Positions 43,259-52,115 of a stretch of DNA of 64,000 nt are shown in pieces. The stretch spans positions 2,046,001 to 2,110,000 of the forward strand of contig NZ_JABENB010000001.1 in NCBI RefSeq assembly GCF_013002715.1, read 5' to 3'. The position numbers and the translations under genes were made by a program. Source of the DNA: Flexivirga aerilata. GTDB taxonomy: Bacteria; Actinomycetota; Actinomycetes; Actinomycetales; Dermatophilaceae. The notes below the pieces were generated by a model that saw nothing but the letters and a program-made list of their open reading frames with translations, had not been told where the DNA came from and did not search any database. Within the stretch, counting starts at the first letter, position 1. Every line of letters begins with the position of its first letter.

Positions 43259-43604
43259 GGTCGAGCAGCCGGCTCCGGCGAGTGGGCGAATGTGGCTTCG
43301 GTGGTCGAGTAGCCGGCTTCGGCGAGTGGGCGAATGTGGCTTCGGTGGTCGAGTAGCCGGCTTCGGTGGTCGAGTAGCCGGCTTCGGCGAGCGTGCCAGC
43401 TTAGCTTCGTTGGTCGAGTAGCCGGCCCCGGCGAGCGTGCCATCTTAGCTTCGTTGGTCGAGTAGCCGGCCCCGGCGAGCGTGCCATCTTAGCTTCGGTG
43501 GTCGAGTAGCCGGCCCCGGCGAGCGAGTCGGCCCTGGTGTGGCTTCGGTGGTCGAGTAGCCGGCCCCGGCGAGCTTGCGAGCCCTCGGCGTATCGAGACG
43601 ACCA
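43259..43604. repeat. Eight direct repeats plus one inverted arm between degV and comEA
   Basis: Copies of GGTCGAGTAGCCGGCYYCGG start at 43259, 43303, 43347, 43368, 43412, 43456, 43500 and 43550; most are 44 bp apart, one step is 21 and one 50. A single opposing arm with CGTATCGAGACGACCACC ends the array near 43604. This is the same repeat family and the same one-sided amplification as 4950-5244. The rest of the 453-base gap up to comEA holds the comEA promoter and no gene I can support. Confidence 0.9.
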
Positions 43605-43704
43605 CCAGCCCCACCGTCCACATCCCCTCCGGCCACGCGCGGTCGTCCACAGCCGGCCGATCTCGCGCGGCGCCAACTGCCTTGTCACGTCTAGCTTTCC
43701 GGGT

Positions 43705-44751
43705 ATGGCGCGACAGCGGAACGACGATCCGGTGCCCGACCGGCTGACGGCGGTGCTCGAAGAGCTCGAGGCGGTCCGGCGCGCTCCGGGCTGGGTGCCG
43801 GCGGAGGACGACGTGATCGACGAGCCACGGTCGCGGGTGGCGCAGCTGCCGCGCCGGGTCGCTGCCACCGCCCGCCGCCCGACGGAGGACACCGACCGTG
43901 AGTCGTCCGGGAGCGACCCGTCGACGACGGCCGGCACCTCCCGGGCAGGGCGCGGTGCGCGACATGCCGCCGGCACCGGCCCGGAGCAGGTGCGGCCCCA
44001 TCGGCCGTTGCTGCGACCTCCGGAGCCCTTGCTCGGCGCCCAGGTGGCTCCGAGCCGGCTGGCAGTGGTGGGGGCCGTCGTCCTGGTGCTGATCGCCGCG
44101 CTCGTCTTCGGCGGCCGGGTGTTGTGGGCCCGCACCGCGGCGGCCCCGCACCCGGTGGCGCCGTCGGGGGCGGTGGCGGCGTCGCAGTCTGCCCTCGCGT
44201 CGGCGCGGGCAGGGTCGACGGCAGCGTCCGGTCCCGCGGCCGGTTTCGCCCCGTCGGCCGGTGGCACCCCTTCGAGCGCCGGCGCCTCCGTGCTGGTCGT
44301 CCAGGTCGTGGGCCAGGTGCGCCGTCCGGGTGTCGTGCAGGTGCGCGCCGGCTCGCGCGTGCAGGACGCGGTCCAGGCGGCGGGCGGCGCGCTGCCGGGT
44401 GCCGATCTGGCGGCGATCAACCTGGCGCGGCCGGTCACCGACGGGGAGCAGATCCAGGTGCCCAAGCCGGGGGAGCAGACCACGCCGGCACCGGCGGCAG
44501 CACCCGGGCCCGGCGCCCGGGCACCGGGCCCGGCGGCCGCCGGCGGGTCGGCGCCCGCGGTCGTCGACCTCAACTCCGCGGACATCGCCGCGCTCGACAC
44601 GCTGCCCGGTGTCGGGCCGGTGCTGGCGCAGCGCATCGTGCAGTGGCGCACCGACAACGGACGGTTCACCAGTGTCGAGGAGCTCGGCGAGGTCAGCGGC
44701 ATCGGGGACAAGCTGCTGGCGCAGCTGACACCGCTCGTCCGGGTGGGCTGA
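43705..44751 (+). CDS. comEA: Competence protein ComEA
   Basis: The 348-residue protein has a long charged N-terminal cytoplasmic part, one membrane segment at about residues 113-136 (LAVVGAVVLVLIAALVFGG), a SLBB domain at about 195-255 (VVQVVGQVRRPGVVQVRAG) and a C-terminal helix-hairpin-helix DNA-binding domain (VDLNSADIAALDTLPGVGPVLAQRI). ComEA binds incoming DNA at the outer membrane face for ComEC. TAGCTT (43692-43697) ends seven bases before ATG 43705, so the mRNA is probably leaderless. comEC follows six bases later. Confidence 0.92.
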   Translation: MARQRNDDPVPDRLTAVLEELEAVRRAPGWVPAEDDVIDEPRSRVAQLPRRVAATARRPTEDTDRESSGSDPSTTAGTSRAGRGARHAAGTGPEQVRPHRPLLRPPEPLLGAQVAPSRLAVVGAVVLVLIAALVFGGRVLWARTAAAPHPVAPSGAVAASQSALASARAGSTAASGPAAGFAPSAGGTPSSAGASVLVVQVVGQVRRPGVVQVRAGSRVQDAVQAAGGALPGADLAAINLARPVTDGEQIQVPKPGEQTTPAPAAAPGPGARAPGPAAAGGSAPAVVDLNSADIAALDTLPGVGPVLAQRIVQWRTDNGRFTSVEELGEVSGIGDKLLAQLTPLVRVG

Positions 44752-44757
44752 TCGGCG

Positions 44758-47193
44758 GTGCGGCTGCTCCGCTCGGTGCTGGACCGGGTGTTTCCCGACC
44801 GGGCCTCCGGCGGCGGAGCGCCACCGCGCCTCGATCTGCGACTCCTGGTCGCTGCCGCGACCGGCTGGGTGGCCGTGCTGATCGCATTGCGTCTGCCCGC
44901 GACGCTCGTGCTCGCGTGGGCCGGGCTCGCCGCCACCAGCGCGGTGCTGCTCCTGCGGCTGGGCCGGCAGCGGGAGCTGCGGGTAGCCACTACTGCCGCA
45001 CTGTCCTGCGCCGCGGCCGCCCTGGTGCTGTGCGCGACGGCCGGTCAGCTGCTCGCACGCCAGGCCGGTCCGGTGCGCGCGCTCGCCGCCGACCGCGCGA
45101 CGGTGCGTGTCGAAGCGGTCGTCGACACCGACCCGCGACCGGTCGCCGCAGCCCACACCTATGGCAAATCCCTTGTGATCACCAAGGTTTCGGTCCGCGA
45201 GATCACCGGACGCGGGGCACGCAGCACGCCCCACACCCCGGTGCTGGTGATCGGCGACGATCGTTGGCTGCCGCTGCACTGGCATCAACGGATCGCCTTC
45301 GCGGGCAGACTGCAGGCGGCGGAACCGGGCGACGACGTGGAGGCGGTGATCATCCCTCGCGGGCCGCCCCGGGTCGTCGGCGGAGCCGGGCCGCTGCTCG
45401 ACGGCATCGAGCGGCTGCGCAGCGACCTGCGCGATGCCACCGACGGGTTGCCGCGCGACCCGCGCGGGCTGGTGCCGGCGCTGGTCATCGGTGACACCTC
45501 CCGGCTGCCGCAGGAGCTCAACGACGACATGCGCGCGACCGGCATGACCCATCTCAACGCGGTCTCCGGCAGCAACGTCACCATGGTGCTGCTCGCCGCG
45601 ATGTGGGTCGCCGGGTGGTTGCGTGTCCGGGGCCGCCGACGGCTCGTCTTCGCCGGTGTCGCGTTGCTGCTGTTCGTCCTGCTCTGCCGACCGGAGCCGT
45701 CCGTCGTGCGGGCGGCGGCCATGGGCGCGGTCGGCCTGGTGGGCCTCTCGACGGCGCGACGCACGGCAGGGGCTCCGGCTCTCGCGGCCGCGGTGCTCGC
45801 GCTGCTGGTCTACGACCCGTGGCTGGCCGCGTCATACGGTTTCGCACTGTCGTCACTCGCGACCGCGGGCCTGCTCTTCTTCGCCCGCCCATGGGCCGAC
45901 CGCATCGCCCGATACCTGCCCCACCGGCTGGCGCCGCTCGCGGAAGCGATCGCGATCCCGATGGCCGCGCAGGCGATGTGTGCTCCGGTGATCGTGCTGC
46001 TGCAGGGCTCGGTCAGCCTCATCGGCATCCCGGCCAACGTGCTGGCAGCGCCATTGGTCGCCCCCGCCACGCTCGCGGGCATCGTGACCGTGCTGGTGGC
46101 CCCGATCAGCACGCAGCTGGCCTACGCCCCGGCGTGGCTCGCCGCGCTGCCGACCTGGGGCATCGCCTGGATCGCCCACACCTGCGCACGGGTGCCGCTC
46201 GGGGTGCTGCCGTGGCCGGACGGTGCCCTGGGCGCGCTGCTCCTCGCCGGTCTCACCCTGGTGCTGCTTGTCGGCGGGGTCGCGCTGTTGCGCCTGATCT
46301 GGCTGCGGCCCTACCTCGCGGCCGCCGCGGCTCTGCTCGGTGCCGCCGCGTGGGCCCCGGTGCCGGCGTTCGGCTGGCCGCCCGCCGGCTGGGTCTACGT
46401 GGCGTGCGACGTCGGTCAGGGCGACGGCGGCGTGCTCGCGACCAGCCCCGGGCACGCGGTGGTCGTCGACGCTGGCCCGGACCCCGGCCCGATCGCGCAA
46501 TGCCTCGATCGCCTCGGCGTCACAGTCGTGGACGCGCTCGTGCTCACCCACTTCCACGCCGACCATGTCGGTGGGATCGACGGGGTCTTCCGCGGCCGCA
46601 CCGTGCGCGAGATCTATTCGACGCCAGTGCATTCGGCCGGTCCGTCGTCCCCGGGGACCCATGACGCGCGGTCCGGCGACGAGCCCAGCGACGAGCCCCT
46701 GGTGCAGGCCGCACTCCGAAAGCACGGCATGACGGCGCGGTCGCTCCAGACCGGGATGCAACTGCACTACCTGGGCCTGGACGCCCGGGTGCTGGGACCG
46801 ACGCGGCTCATCCGGGCCGGGTCGGTGCAGAACAACGCCAGCGTGGTGCTCGACGTCCGCTCGCGCGGGCTGCGCCTGCTGCTCACCGGCGACATCGAGA
46901 AGGAGGCGGGCGCGGCCGTGCTGCGCGCGCTGCGGGCAGAAGCCGATCCGGAGCCGGTCGACGTGCTGAAGGTGCCGCACCACGGCTCGGCCAACCAGGA
47001 CCCCGACCTCGAGCGTGCGGTGCACGCGCCGATCGCGGTGATCAGCGTGGGCGCCGGGAACGACTACGGCCACCCGGCGCCGCGCACCCTCGACCTATTG
47101 CGGGACAGCAACTCCACGGCGTTTCGCACCGACCGCGGGGGCGCGATCGCGATCGTGGCTCGCGGTGGTCTGCCGTTCGTCGCCCGCCCCTGA
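44758..47193 (+). CDS. comEC: DNA uptake channel ComEC
   Basis: The 811-residue protein has the three expected parts: an N-terminal OB-like DUF4131 region, the multi-pass Competence domain (HLNAVSGSNVTMVLL and RPEPSVVRAAAMG blocks) and a C-terminal metallo-beta-lactamase domain with THFHADHVGG, LTGDIE and VPHHGSA. It forms the channel for single-stranded DNA entry and may degrade one strand. GTG 44758 is six bases after the comEA stop. All metal-binding motifs are intact, so the pair could support natural transformation if a pilus is present elsewhere. Confidence 0.93.
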   Translation: MRLLRSVLDRVFPDRASGGGAPPRLDLRLLVAAATGWVAVLIALRLPATLVLAWAGLAATSAVLLLRLGRQRELRVATTAALSCAAAALVLCATAGQLLARQAGPVRALAADRATVRVEAVVDTDPRPVAAAHTYGKSLVITKVSVREITGRGARSTPHTPVLVIGDDRWLPLHWHQRIAFAGRLQAAEPGDDVEAVIIPRGPPRVVGGAGPLLDGIERLRSDLRDATDGLPRDPRGLVPALVIGDTSRLPQELNDDMRATGMTHLNAVSGSNVTMVLLAAMWVAGWLRVRGRRRLVFAGVALLLFVLLCRPEPSVVRAAAMGAVGLVGLSTARRTAGAPALAAAVLALLVYDPWLAASYGFALSSLATAGLLFFARPWADRIARYLPHRLAPLAEAIAIPMAAQAMCAPVIVLLQGSVSLIGIPANVLAAPLVAPATLAGIVTVLVAPISTQLAYAPAWLAALPTWGIAWIAHTCARVPLGVLPWPDGALGALLLAGLTLVLLVGGVALLRLIWLRPYLAAAAALLGAAAWAPVPAFGWPPAGWVYVACDVGQGDGGVLATSPGHAVVVDAGPDPGPIAQCLDRLGVTVVDALVLTHFHADHVGGIDGVFRGRTVREIYSTPVHSAGPSSPGTHDARSGDEPSDEPLVQAALRKHGMTARSLQTGMQLHYLGLDARVLGPTRLIRAGSVQNNASVVLDVRSRGLRLLLTGDIEKEAGAAVLRALRAEADPEPVDVLKVPHHGSANQDPDLERAVHAPIAVISVGAGNDYGHPAPRTLDLLRDSNSTAFRTDRGGAIAIVARGGLPFVARP

Positions 47194-47257
47194 CCCGACC
47201 CGCGCGCCAGGACGCGCAGCCGTGCGACGCTCCGCCCCCTGCCCAGCGCCGAGGTAA

Positions 47258-47314
47258 CGAGGTAGCACTGACTGCCGCTATGGCGGCGTTATAGCGGCAG
47301 TCAGTGCTACCTCG
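47258..47314. repeat. Perfect 24-bp inverted repeat after comEC
   Basis: The arm CGAGGTAGCACTGACTGCCG plus four more bases (47258-47281) is matched exactly by its complement at 47291-47314, with a nine-base loop. CGAGGTA occurs a second time just upstream (47250), and CGAGGTAGCACTG is shared with 8274-8291. It is likely the comEC terminator. The bases to 47408 hold no further gene. Confidence 0.9.
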
Positions 47315-47408
47315 CGGGGGCGCCGGCTCAGGCACACCGACGTTCGCGGGTTGCCTTGGACGATGAGCTCATAGCCAATTGCTAGGCGGGCGCGCCATCA
47401 TCCCGCGT

Positions 47409-48374
47409 GTGCCTCCTCTCAGCGCCACCCGCCTGCTCACCGAGTGGACCTGGTCGACCGGCGGCGTGCTGCTCGCCGTCGCGCTCACCGCCGGCTACCT
47501 CGCGCTGGTCGTGCGGGCCCGGCGGCGAGGAGTGCACTGGCCGTGGACGCGCGTCGCGCTCTTCCTGGTGCTCGGCATCGGCGTGCTGATCTATGCCACC
47601 TGCGGCCCGGTGGGGGCTTACCGCACGACGTTCATGTTCATGTTCGCGGTGCAGGTGGTGCTGGTCGGCACCATCGTGCCGGTGGGCGTCGCATTGGGGG
47701 ATCCGATGCGGCTGTTCACCGCGGCGGCCGGGCACGACCACACCTGGCTGCACCGCGGCTTGCGCAGCCGCGTGGCGAAAATCGTTCTGCACCCTGCAGT
47801 TTCGGCCGTCCTCGACATCAGCGGCATCATGCTCGTCTTCTTCACCGGGTATGGCGTAGCCGCCACCCGGTCCGGGATCGTCGAGGGCCTCCTGCTGGTC
47901 CACCTGGTGACGATCGGCGTCGCGTTCGGGGTGCCGTTGCTGGTCGAGGAGTTGCTGCCCCGCTGGGCGACGCCGCCGGTGCGCATCATGCTGGCGTTCT
48001 TCGACGGGCTGATCGACGCGGTGCCGGGCATCGTGGTGTTCACCCGCAGCTACCTGCTGATGCCGACCTTCCCGGGCTTCGGTCCGGCGGCCGCTGCCGC
48101 CCGCGACGGTCTGTCACCGATGCAGGACCAGCGATTCGCCGGCGGCGCGCTGCTGCTCGCGACCGAACTCATCGGCGTGCCCGTGCTGGGAGCGGTCTTC
48201 ATGGAGTGGCTGCGCTCGGACGCCGTCGAGACCCGTGAGGTCGACGCCCGGCTGGACGAGCAGGAGGCCGCCCGGCGCGCGGTCGGCGCCTCGCAGGTGG
48301 GGGAGTCGGGGGAGCCGGATGACGAACCCTGGTGGGTGAGCGATCCTCGCCTGTCCGACCGTTTCCGGCGCTGA
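47409..48374 (+). CDS. CtaG-like cytochrome c oxidase assembly protein
   Basis: The 321-residue membrane protein has seven or eight hydrophobic segments and the caa3_CtaG family layout (MFMFAVQVVLVGTIVPVGVALGDPMRLF; EGLLLVHLVTIGVAFGVPLL; DGLIDAVPGIVVFTRS). The family is linked to copper handling or assembly of caa3-type oxidase; direct evidence for most members is thin. The C-terminal 55 residues are charged and cytoplasmic. GTG 47409 is preferred over the longer frame, but start evidence is weak. Confidence 0.78.
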   Translation: MPPLSATRLLTEWTWSTGGVLLAVALTAGYLALVVRARRRGVHWPWTRVALFLVLGIGVLIYATCGPVGAYRTTFMFMFAVQVVLVGTIVPVGVALGDPMRLFTAAAGHDHTWLHRGLRSRVAKIVLHPAVSAVLDISGIMLVFFTGYGVAATRSGIVEGLLLVHLVTIGVAFGVPLLVEELLPRWATPPVRIMLAFFDGLIDAVPGIVVFTRSYLLMPTFPGFGPAAAAARDGLSPMQDQRFAGGALLLATELIGVPVLGAVFMEWLRSDAVETREVDARLDEQEAARRAVGASQVGESGEPDDEPWWVSDPRLSDRFRR

Positions 48375-48409
48375 TCCGGGCGTGGTCGAGGCGGCGGTGC
48401 CGCCGCGAC

Positions 48410-49330
48410 TCAGGAGCAGACGTTCTTGGTCTGCGCGGCCTCGCACAGCGCGTCGAGCGTGGCGGCGACCGCCGGGACCCGTTGCAGATCGGGGGTCGTG
48501 ACGGCATACACGGCGCGGCGGGACGCCGGATCGATCGGGAGCGTCTTGATGCCGGGGTTGCTGGCCGAGCGGCGAATGAGATCCGGGATGAGCGAGACGC
48601 CGAGACCTTCGGCGACCAGGCCCATCACCGCGACGTAGTCCTCGGTCTCGAAGGCGACGTCCGGGGTGAAGCCGGCCCGTCCCGCGAGCGACAGCAGGTG
48701 GCCGCGACATCGCGGACAGCCGGCGATCCAGGGCTCCTCGGCGAGGTCGGCGAGCTTGACCTTCTTGGACTTGGCGAGCTTGTGGCCGATCGGCACCGCG
48801 AGCCGCACCTCGTCGTCGAGCAGTTTGCGGGTCACGAACGCGTCGAGGTCCTCCTCGCCGCGCGCGAGATCGGTGCCCTCGTAGGCGAACGCGACCGCGA
48901 CGTCGCACTCGCCGGAGCGCAGCGCGGCCAGCGACTCGGGCGGCTCGGCCTCGGTGAAGCTGACGTGCACGTCGGGGAATCGCTCCTTGACCAGCGCGAG
49001 GGCTCGCGGCACGAGCGTCGAAGAGGAGGAGGGGAACGCCATCAGCCGCACCCGGCCCGCGCGCAGTCCCGCGATGGCGGCGACCTCGGACTCCGCGGCG
49101 TCCAGCGCCGAGAGCACCGGCACCGCATGCCGTGCCAGCACCGACCCGGCCTCGGTCAGCCGCACGTTGCGACCGAGCCGCTCGACGAGCACGGTGCCGG
49201 TGCGCTCCTCGAGCCGGCGCACCATCTGCGAGATCGCCGGTTGTGAGTAGCCGAGCGACGCGGCGGCCGCCGTGAAGCTGCCCTCGTCGTGGATCGCCTT
49301 GATCACCCGCAGTCCTGCCGCATCAATCAT
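48410..49330 (-). CDS. LysR-family transcriptional regulator
   Basis: The 306-residue protein begins MIDAAGLRVIKAIHDEGSFT, the usual LysR helix-turn-helix opening (LGYSQPAISQMVRRLEERTG follows), and has an effector domain with a CPRCRGH stretch at about residue 220. ATG 49330 is chosen because TTATTC (49343-49338) ends seven bases upstream. An inverted repeat over that -10 suggests autoregulation. The divergent neighbour 126 bases away encodes a GPP34 protein. The inducer is unknown; the CxxC may be redox- or metal-responsive, which is inference only. Confidence 0.87.
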   Translation of the reverse strand: MIDAAGLRVIKAIHDEGSFTAAAASLGYSQPAISQMVRRLEERTGTVLVERLGRNVRLTEAGSVLARHAVPVLSALDAAESEVAAIAGLRAGRVRLMAFPSSSSTLVPRALALVKERFPDVHVSFTEAEPPESLAALRSGECDVAVAFAYEGTDLARGEEDLDAFVTRKLLDDEVRLAVPIGHKLAKSKKVKLADLAEEPWIAGCPRCRGHLLSLAGRAGFTPDVAFETEDYVAVMGLVAEGLGVSLIPDLIRRSASNPGIKTLPIDPASRRAVYAVTTPDLQRVPAVAATLDALCEAAQTKNVCS

Positions 49331-49337
49331 GACCCCA

Positions 49338-49355
49338 GAATAACCCGATGTTATT
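49338..49355. promoter_or_regulatory. Inverted repeat over the LysR -10
   Basis: AATAAC (49339-49344) and GTTATT (49350-49355) flank five bases and overlap the TTATTC -10 of the LysR gene at 48410-49330, as expected for an autoregulatory T-N11-A-type LysR site. Confidence 0.55.
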
Positions 49356-49455
49356 GATGATCGCCACTTGCGGTCGATCGCTAATCGAAGGGGTGGGCGC
49401 GAAACTCCGCCCCGGGGCTGATGTATGACGGGGGTCTTCGGCATACGGTCGGACC

Positions 49456-50115
49456 ATGCTGATCTGCTGCGAAGTCCTGCTCGCCGCGACGAGTCCCGCA
49501 GGCAAGCGCCTGGCCGGTGGTGCGCAGCTCGACCTGGCGCTCGCCGGCGGGGTGCTGACCGAGCTCGCGGCCCACCAGCGGGTGGCGGTCAAGGGCTCGC
49601 GGCTCGTCGTGCTCGACGAGCGCCCGGGCGGTGACCCGTTGCTCGATCATGCGCTCGCGATCTTCGCCCAGGGTGCCGGCAAGAAGCCCGAGAAGGTGCT
49701 GCCGAGGCTCGCCAAGGGGATGACCGACCGGGTCTATGACCGGTTGGTCGCCGACGGCGCGGTGCGCCGGGACCTGGGTGGCTTCCTGCGGCCGACCAGG
49801 CATCCCGTCGTCGACGCGGCGAGGCGGGAGGCGGTGCTGCGCGCCGGCCGCCAGGTGCTCGCCGGGACCGCCCGGCCCGACCTGCACAGCGGCTCGCTGA
49901 TCGCGCTGCTCACCGCCGCAGACGCAGTGACCACCGTCTACTACGCCGAGCAGTTCGGCGTCTCCGCCCGGGAGCTGAAGAAGCGCGCCAAGGCCGTCGG
50001 AGCGCAGGACTGGGCGGCCGGCGCCGCGGAGGCCGCGATCCGAAGCGCGCAGCACGCAGTGTCCGCCGCACTCGCGACCTCGGCGGTGGCGGCCAACATC
50101 GCCCTGAACAGCTGA
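49456..50115 (+). CDS. GPP34/GOLPH3-like protein
   Basis: The 219-residue helical protein fits the GPP34 (GOLPH3) family: LICCEVLLAATSPAGKRLAGGAQLDLALAGGVLTEL at the start, then RLVVLDERPGGDPLLDHALA and the LGGFLRPTRHPV hinge, ending in a helical DLHSGSLIALLTAADAV segment. The eukaryotic protein binds phosphoinositides; the actinobacterial role is unknown, with a membrane-lipid link as a guess. It is divergent from a LysR gene. Confidence 0.82.
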   Translation: MLICCEVLLAATSPAGKRLAGGAQLDLALAGGVLTELAAHQRVAVKGSRLVVLDERPGGDPLLDHALAIFAQGAGKKPEKVLPRLAKGMTDRVYDRLVADGAVRRDLGGFLRPTRHPVVDAARREAVLRAGRQVLAGTARPDLHSGSLIALLTAADAVTTVYYAEQFGVSARELKKRAKAVGAQDWAAGAAEAAIRSAQHAVSAALATSAVAANIALNS

Positions 50116-50182
50116 TCCGCCGTGACCGGCTGACCCCGGGGCGGCAGATCTCCGCCTCCGCCCGATGTGAGAGCTTGAAGGC

Positions 50183-51025
50183 GTGGTGACCACCGACCCG
50201 GACGCGTTGCGCGACCTGCTGCGCGCGGGCGGCGTCGTCGCTCTCACCGGCGCGGGGCTGTCGACCGAGTCCGGCATCCCGGACTATCGCGGCCCGGACG
50301 GCAATCGCCGCTTCCAGCCGATGACGGCGCAGGAGTTGCTCGCCGATCCGGTTGCCCGCCAACGCTATTGGGCGCGTTCGTATGTCGGTTGGCCGCGCTT
50401 CGCCGCGGCGCGGCCGAACCCCGGGCACGTCGCCCTCGCGCAGTTGCAGCGGGCCGGGGCACTGGGGCCGATCATCACCCAGAACGTCGACGGGCTGCAC
50501 CAGAGCGCCGGCGCCGACCGCGTCGCCGAATTGCACGGCAGCCTCACCCATGTCGTCTGCATGCACTGCGGGGAGCGCTACCGCCGGGAGACCGTCGACG
50601 AGTGGCTGACGCTCGCCAATCCTGACTTCGACCGCTCGGCGGAAGGCCCGCTGCGGCCGGACGGTGACGTCGCGATCGCCGACGAGCTGATCAGCAGATT
50701 TCACATCGTGCACTGCATCATCTGCGGATCGGATCTGCTCAAGCCGGACGTGGTGATGTTTGGCGAGTCGGTCGCTAAAGACCTTGTCGCACAGTGCTTT
50801 TCGTATGTCGAGAACGCGTCTTCGTTGCTCGTCCTCGGGTCGTCGCTCGCGGTCATGTCGGGCTACCGATTCGTCCGGCGCGCGGCTCGGCTCGGCATAC
50901 CGGTGGCGATCGTGACGCACGGGTGGACGCGCGCCACCGACGACGAGGTCAGCGTGCGGGTGGACGCCCCGCTCGGTGCCACCCTGACCGCTCTCGCGGC
51001 CGACCTCGCCCGCGCGCCCGGCTGA
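50183..51025 (+). CDS. NAD-dependent protein deacylase, Sir2 family
   Basis: The 280-residue sirtuin has GAGLSTESGIPDYRG at residues about 23-37, TQNVDGLHQ, the catalytic His in ELHGS, and two zinc Cys pairs (CMHC and CIIC) about 50 residues apart. It removes acyl groups from lysines using NAD. The segment between the Cys pairs is longer than in CobB, as in many actinobacterial sirtuins. GTG 50183 fits the homology. It converges on lexA. Confidence 0.93.
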   Translation: MVTTDPDALRDLLRAGGVVALTGAGLSTESGIPDYRGPDGNRRFQPMTAQELLADPVARQRYWARSYVGWPRFAAARPNPGHVALAQLQRAGALGPIITQNVDGLHQSAGADRVAELHGSLTHVVCMHCGERYRRETVDEWLTLANPDFDRSAEGPLRPDGDVAIADELISRFHIVHCIICGSDLLKPDVVMFGESVAKDLVAQCFSYVENASSLLVLGSSLAVMSGYRFVRRAARLGIPVAIVTHGWTRATDDEVSVRVDAPLGATLTALAADLARAPG

Positions 51026-51071
51026 ACCGCCGAACGCGCGCGGGGGCGGTGGGCTGGTGACTCGCGCCGGC

Positions 51072-51791
51072 TCAGACCCGCCGCAGCACCGCCGTGACCT
51101 TGCCGAGGATCGTCGCGTCGTCGCCGTCGATGGGTTCGTATGCCTCGTTGTGCGGCAGCAGCCAGACCTTGCCGCGGGTGCGCTTGAAGGTCTTCACCGT
51201 CGCCTCGTTGTCGAGCATCGCGGCGACGATCTCGCCGTTGCTCGCGGTCGGCTGCTGGCGCACGACGACCCAGTCGCCGTCGCAGATCGCGGCATCCACC
51301 ATCGAGTCGCCGACCACCTTGAGCAGGAAGAGGTCGCCCTCGCCGACGATCTGCTTGGGCAGCGGGAAGACGTCCTCGACGACCTCCTCGGCGAGGATCG
51401 GGCCGCCGGCGGCGATGCGGCCCACGACCGGCACGTATGACGCCGACGGGCGCTCGTCGCCGAGGCCCGTCTCGTCGATGCTCGTCTCGTCGGCCGCGGT
51501 CACGCTCGACCCACCGCGGTAGCCGCGCTCGTCGCGACCGGCCTCGGGGTCGATGACCTCGATGGCGCGCGGCCGGTTGGGGTCGCGGCGCAGATAACCC
51601 TTGCGCTCGAGCATCGTCAGCTGATGTGCCACCGAGCTGGGGCTGGTGAGGCCGACGGCGTCGCCGATCTCGCGCAGGCTCGGCGGGTAGCCGCGGCGTG
51701 CGACGGAGCTGCGGATCACCTGGAGCACCTTGCGCTGCCGTGTGGTCAGGCTCTCACCCGACCGGTCCGGCAGCTTGTGAACTTTCGCCAT
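51072..51791 (-). CDS. lexA: SOS repressor LexA
   Basis: The 239-residue protein has the winged helix DNA-binding domain (residues about 14-78, [31 protein letters not shown]) and the peptidase domain with cleavage site A128-G129 and the Ser163/Lys200 pair. A linker of about 35 residues (85-115) is Ser/Asp/Glu-rich. ATG 51791 follows AGGAG. The longer frame upstream has no homology. Its promoter overlaps a LexA box, so it represses itself. Confidence 0.96.
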   Translation of the reverse strand: MAKVHKLPDRSGESLTTRQRKVLQVIRSSVARRGYPPSLREIGDAVGLTSPSSVAHQLTMLERKGYLRRDPNRPRAIEVIDPEAGRDERGYRGGSSVTAADETSIDETGLGDERPSASYVPVVGRIAAGGPILAEEVVEDVFPLPKQIVGEGDLFLLKVVGDSMVDAAICDGDWVVVRQQPTASNGEIVAAMLDNEATVKTFKRTRGKVWLLPHNEAYEPIDGDDATILGKVTAVLRRV

Positions 51792-51964
51792 CGCCTCATC
51801 TCCTGATCGACCCCGTGTCCACGAAAACCCGCGCCGTTCGGAGTGTTTCGGCGCGATCCCCGTGCGACCGCCGAGGGGCTGTCGGTGGTCGGTGCTTGTC
51901 TGATCTTCGTGCAGAACTTGGTACAGAACCCCGTCCAGAACTTCGCGAAGAACGTCGTGCAGCC

Positions 51965-52042
51965 AGAGTATGGGGTTCGGACACAGTTGCCAAACATCTG
52001 TACGACGCGTGTCTCGACAGTGTCGAACGTCCGTGCTATACA
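51965..52042. promoter_or_regulatory. Divergent lexA / LysM promoters with LexA boxes
   Basis: lexA promoter on the reverse strand: TTGGCA (51993-51988) and TACTCT (51970-51965), 17 bp apart. A box CCAAACATCTGTACGA (51990-52005) covers the -35; reversed it reads TCGTACAGATGTTTGG, near-identical to the recA box. LysM promoter: TCGACA (52014-52019) and TATACA (52037-52042), 17 bp apart, with a weaker box TCGAACGTCCGTGCTA (52023-52038) in between. Confidence 0.7.
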
Positions 52043-52115
52043 TCGTACAGAGGTCCTATCGCACACGCGTTCGCAACAGCCAGCAGTGGCGAAGGCCATG
52101 GTCCAGGAGGAAGAG

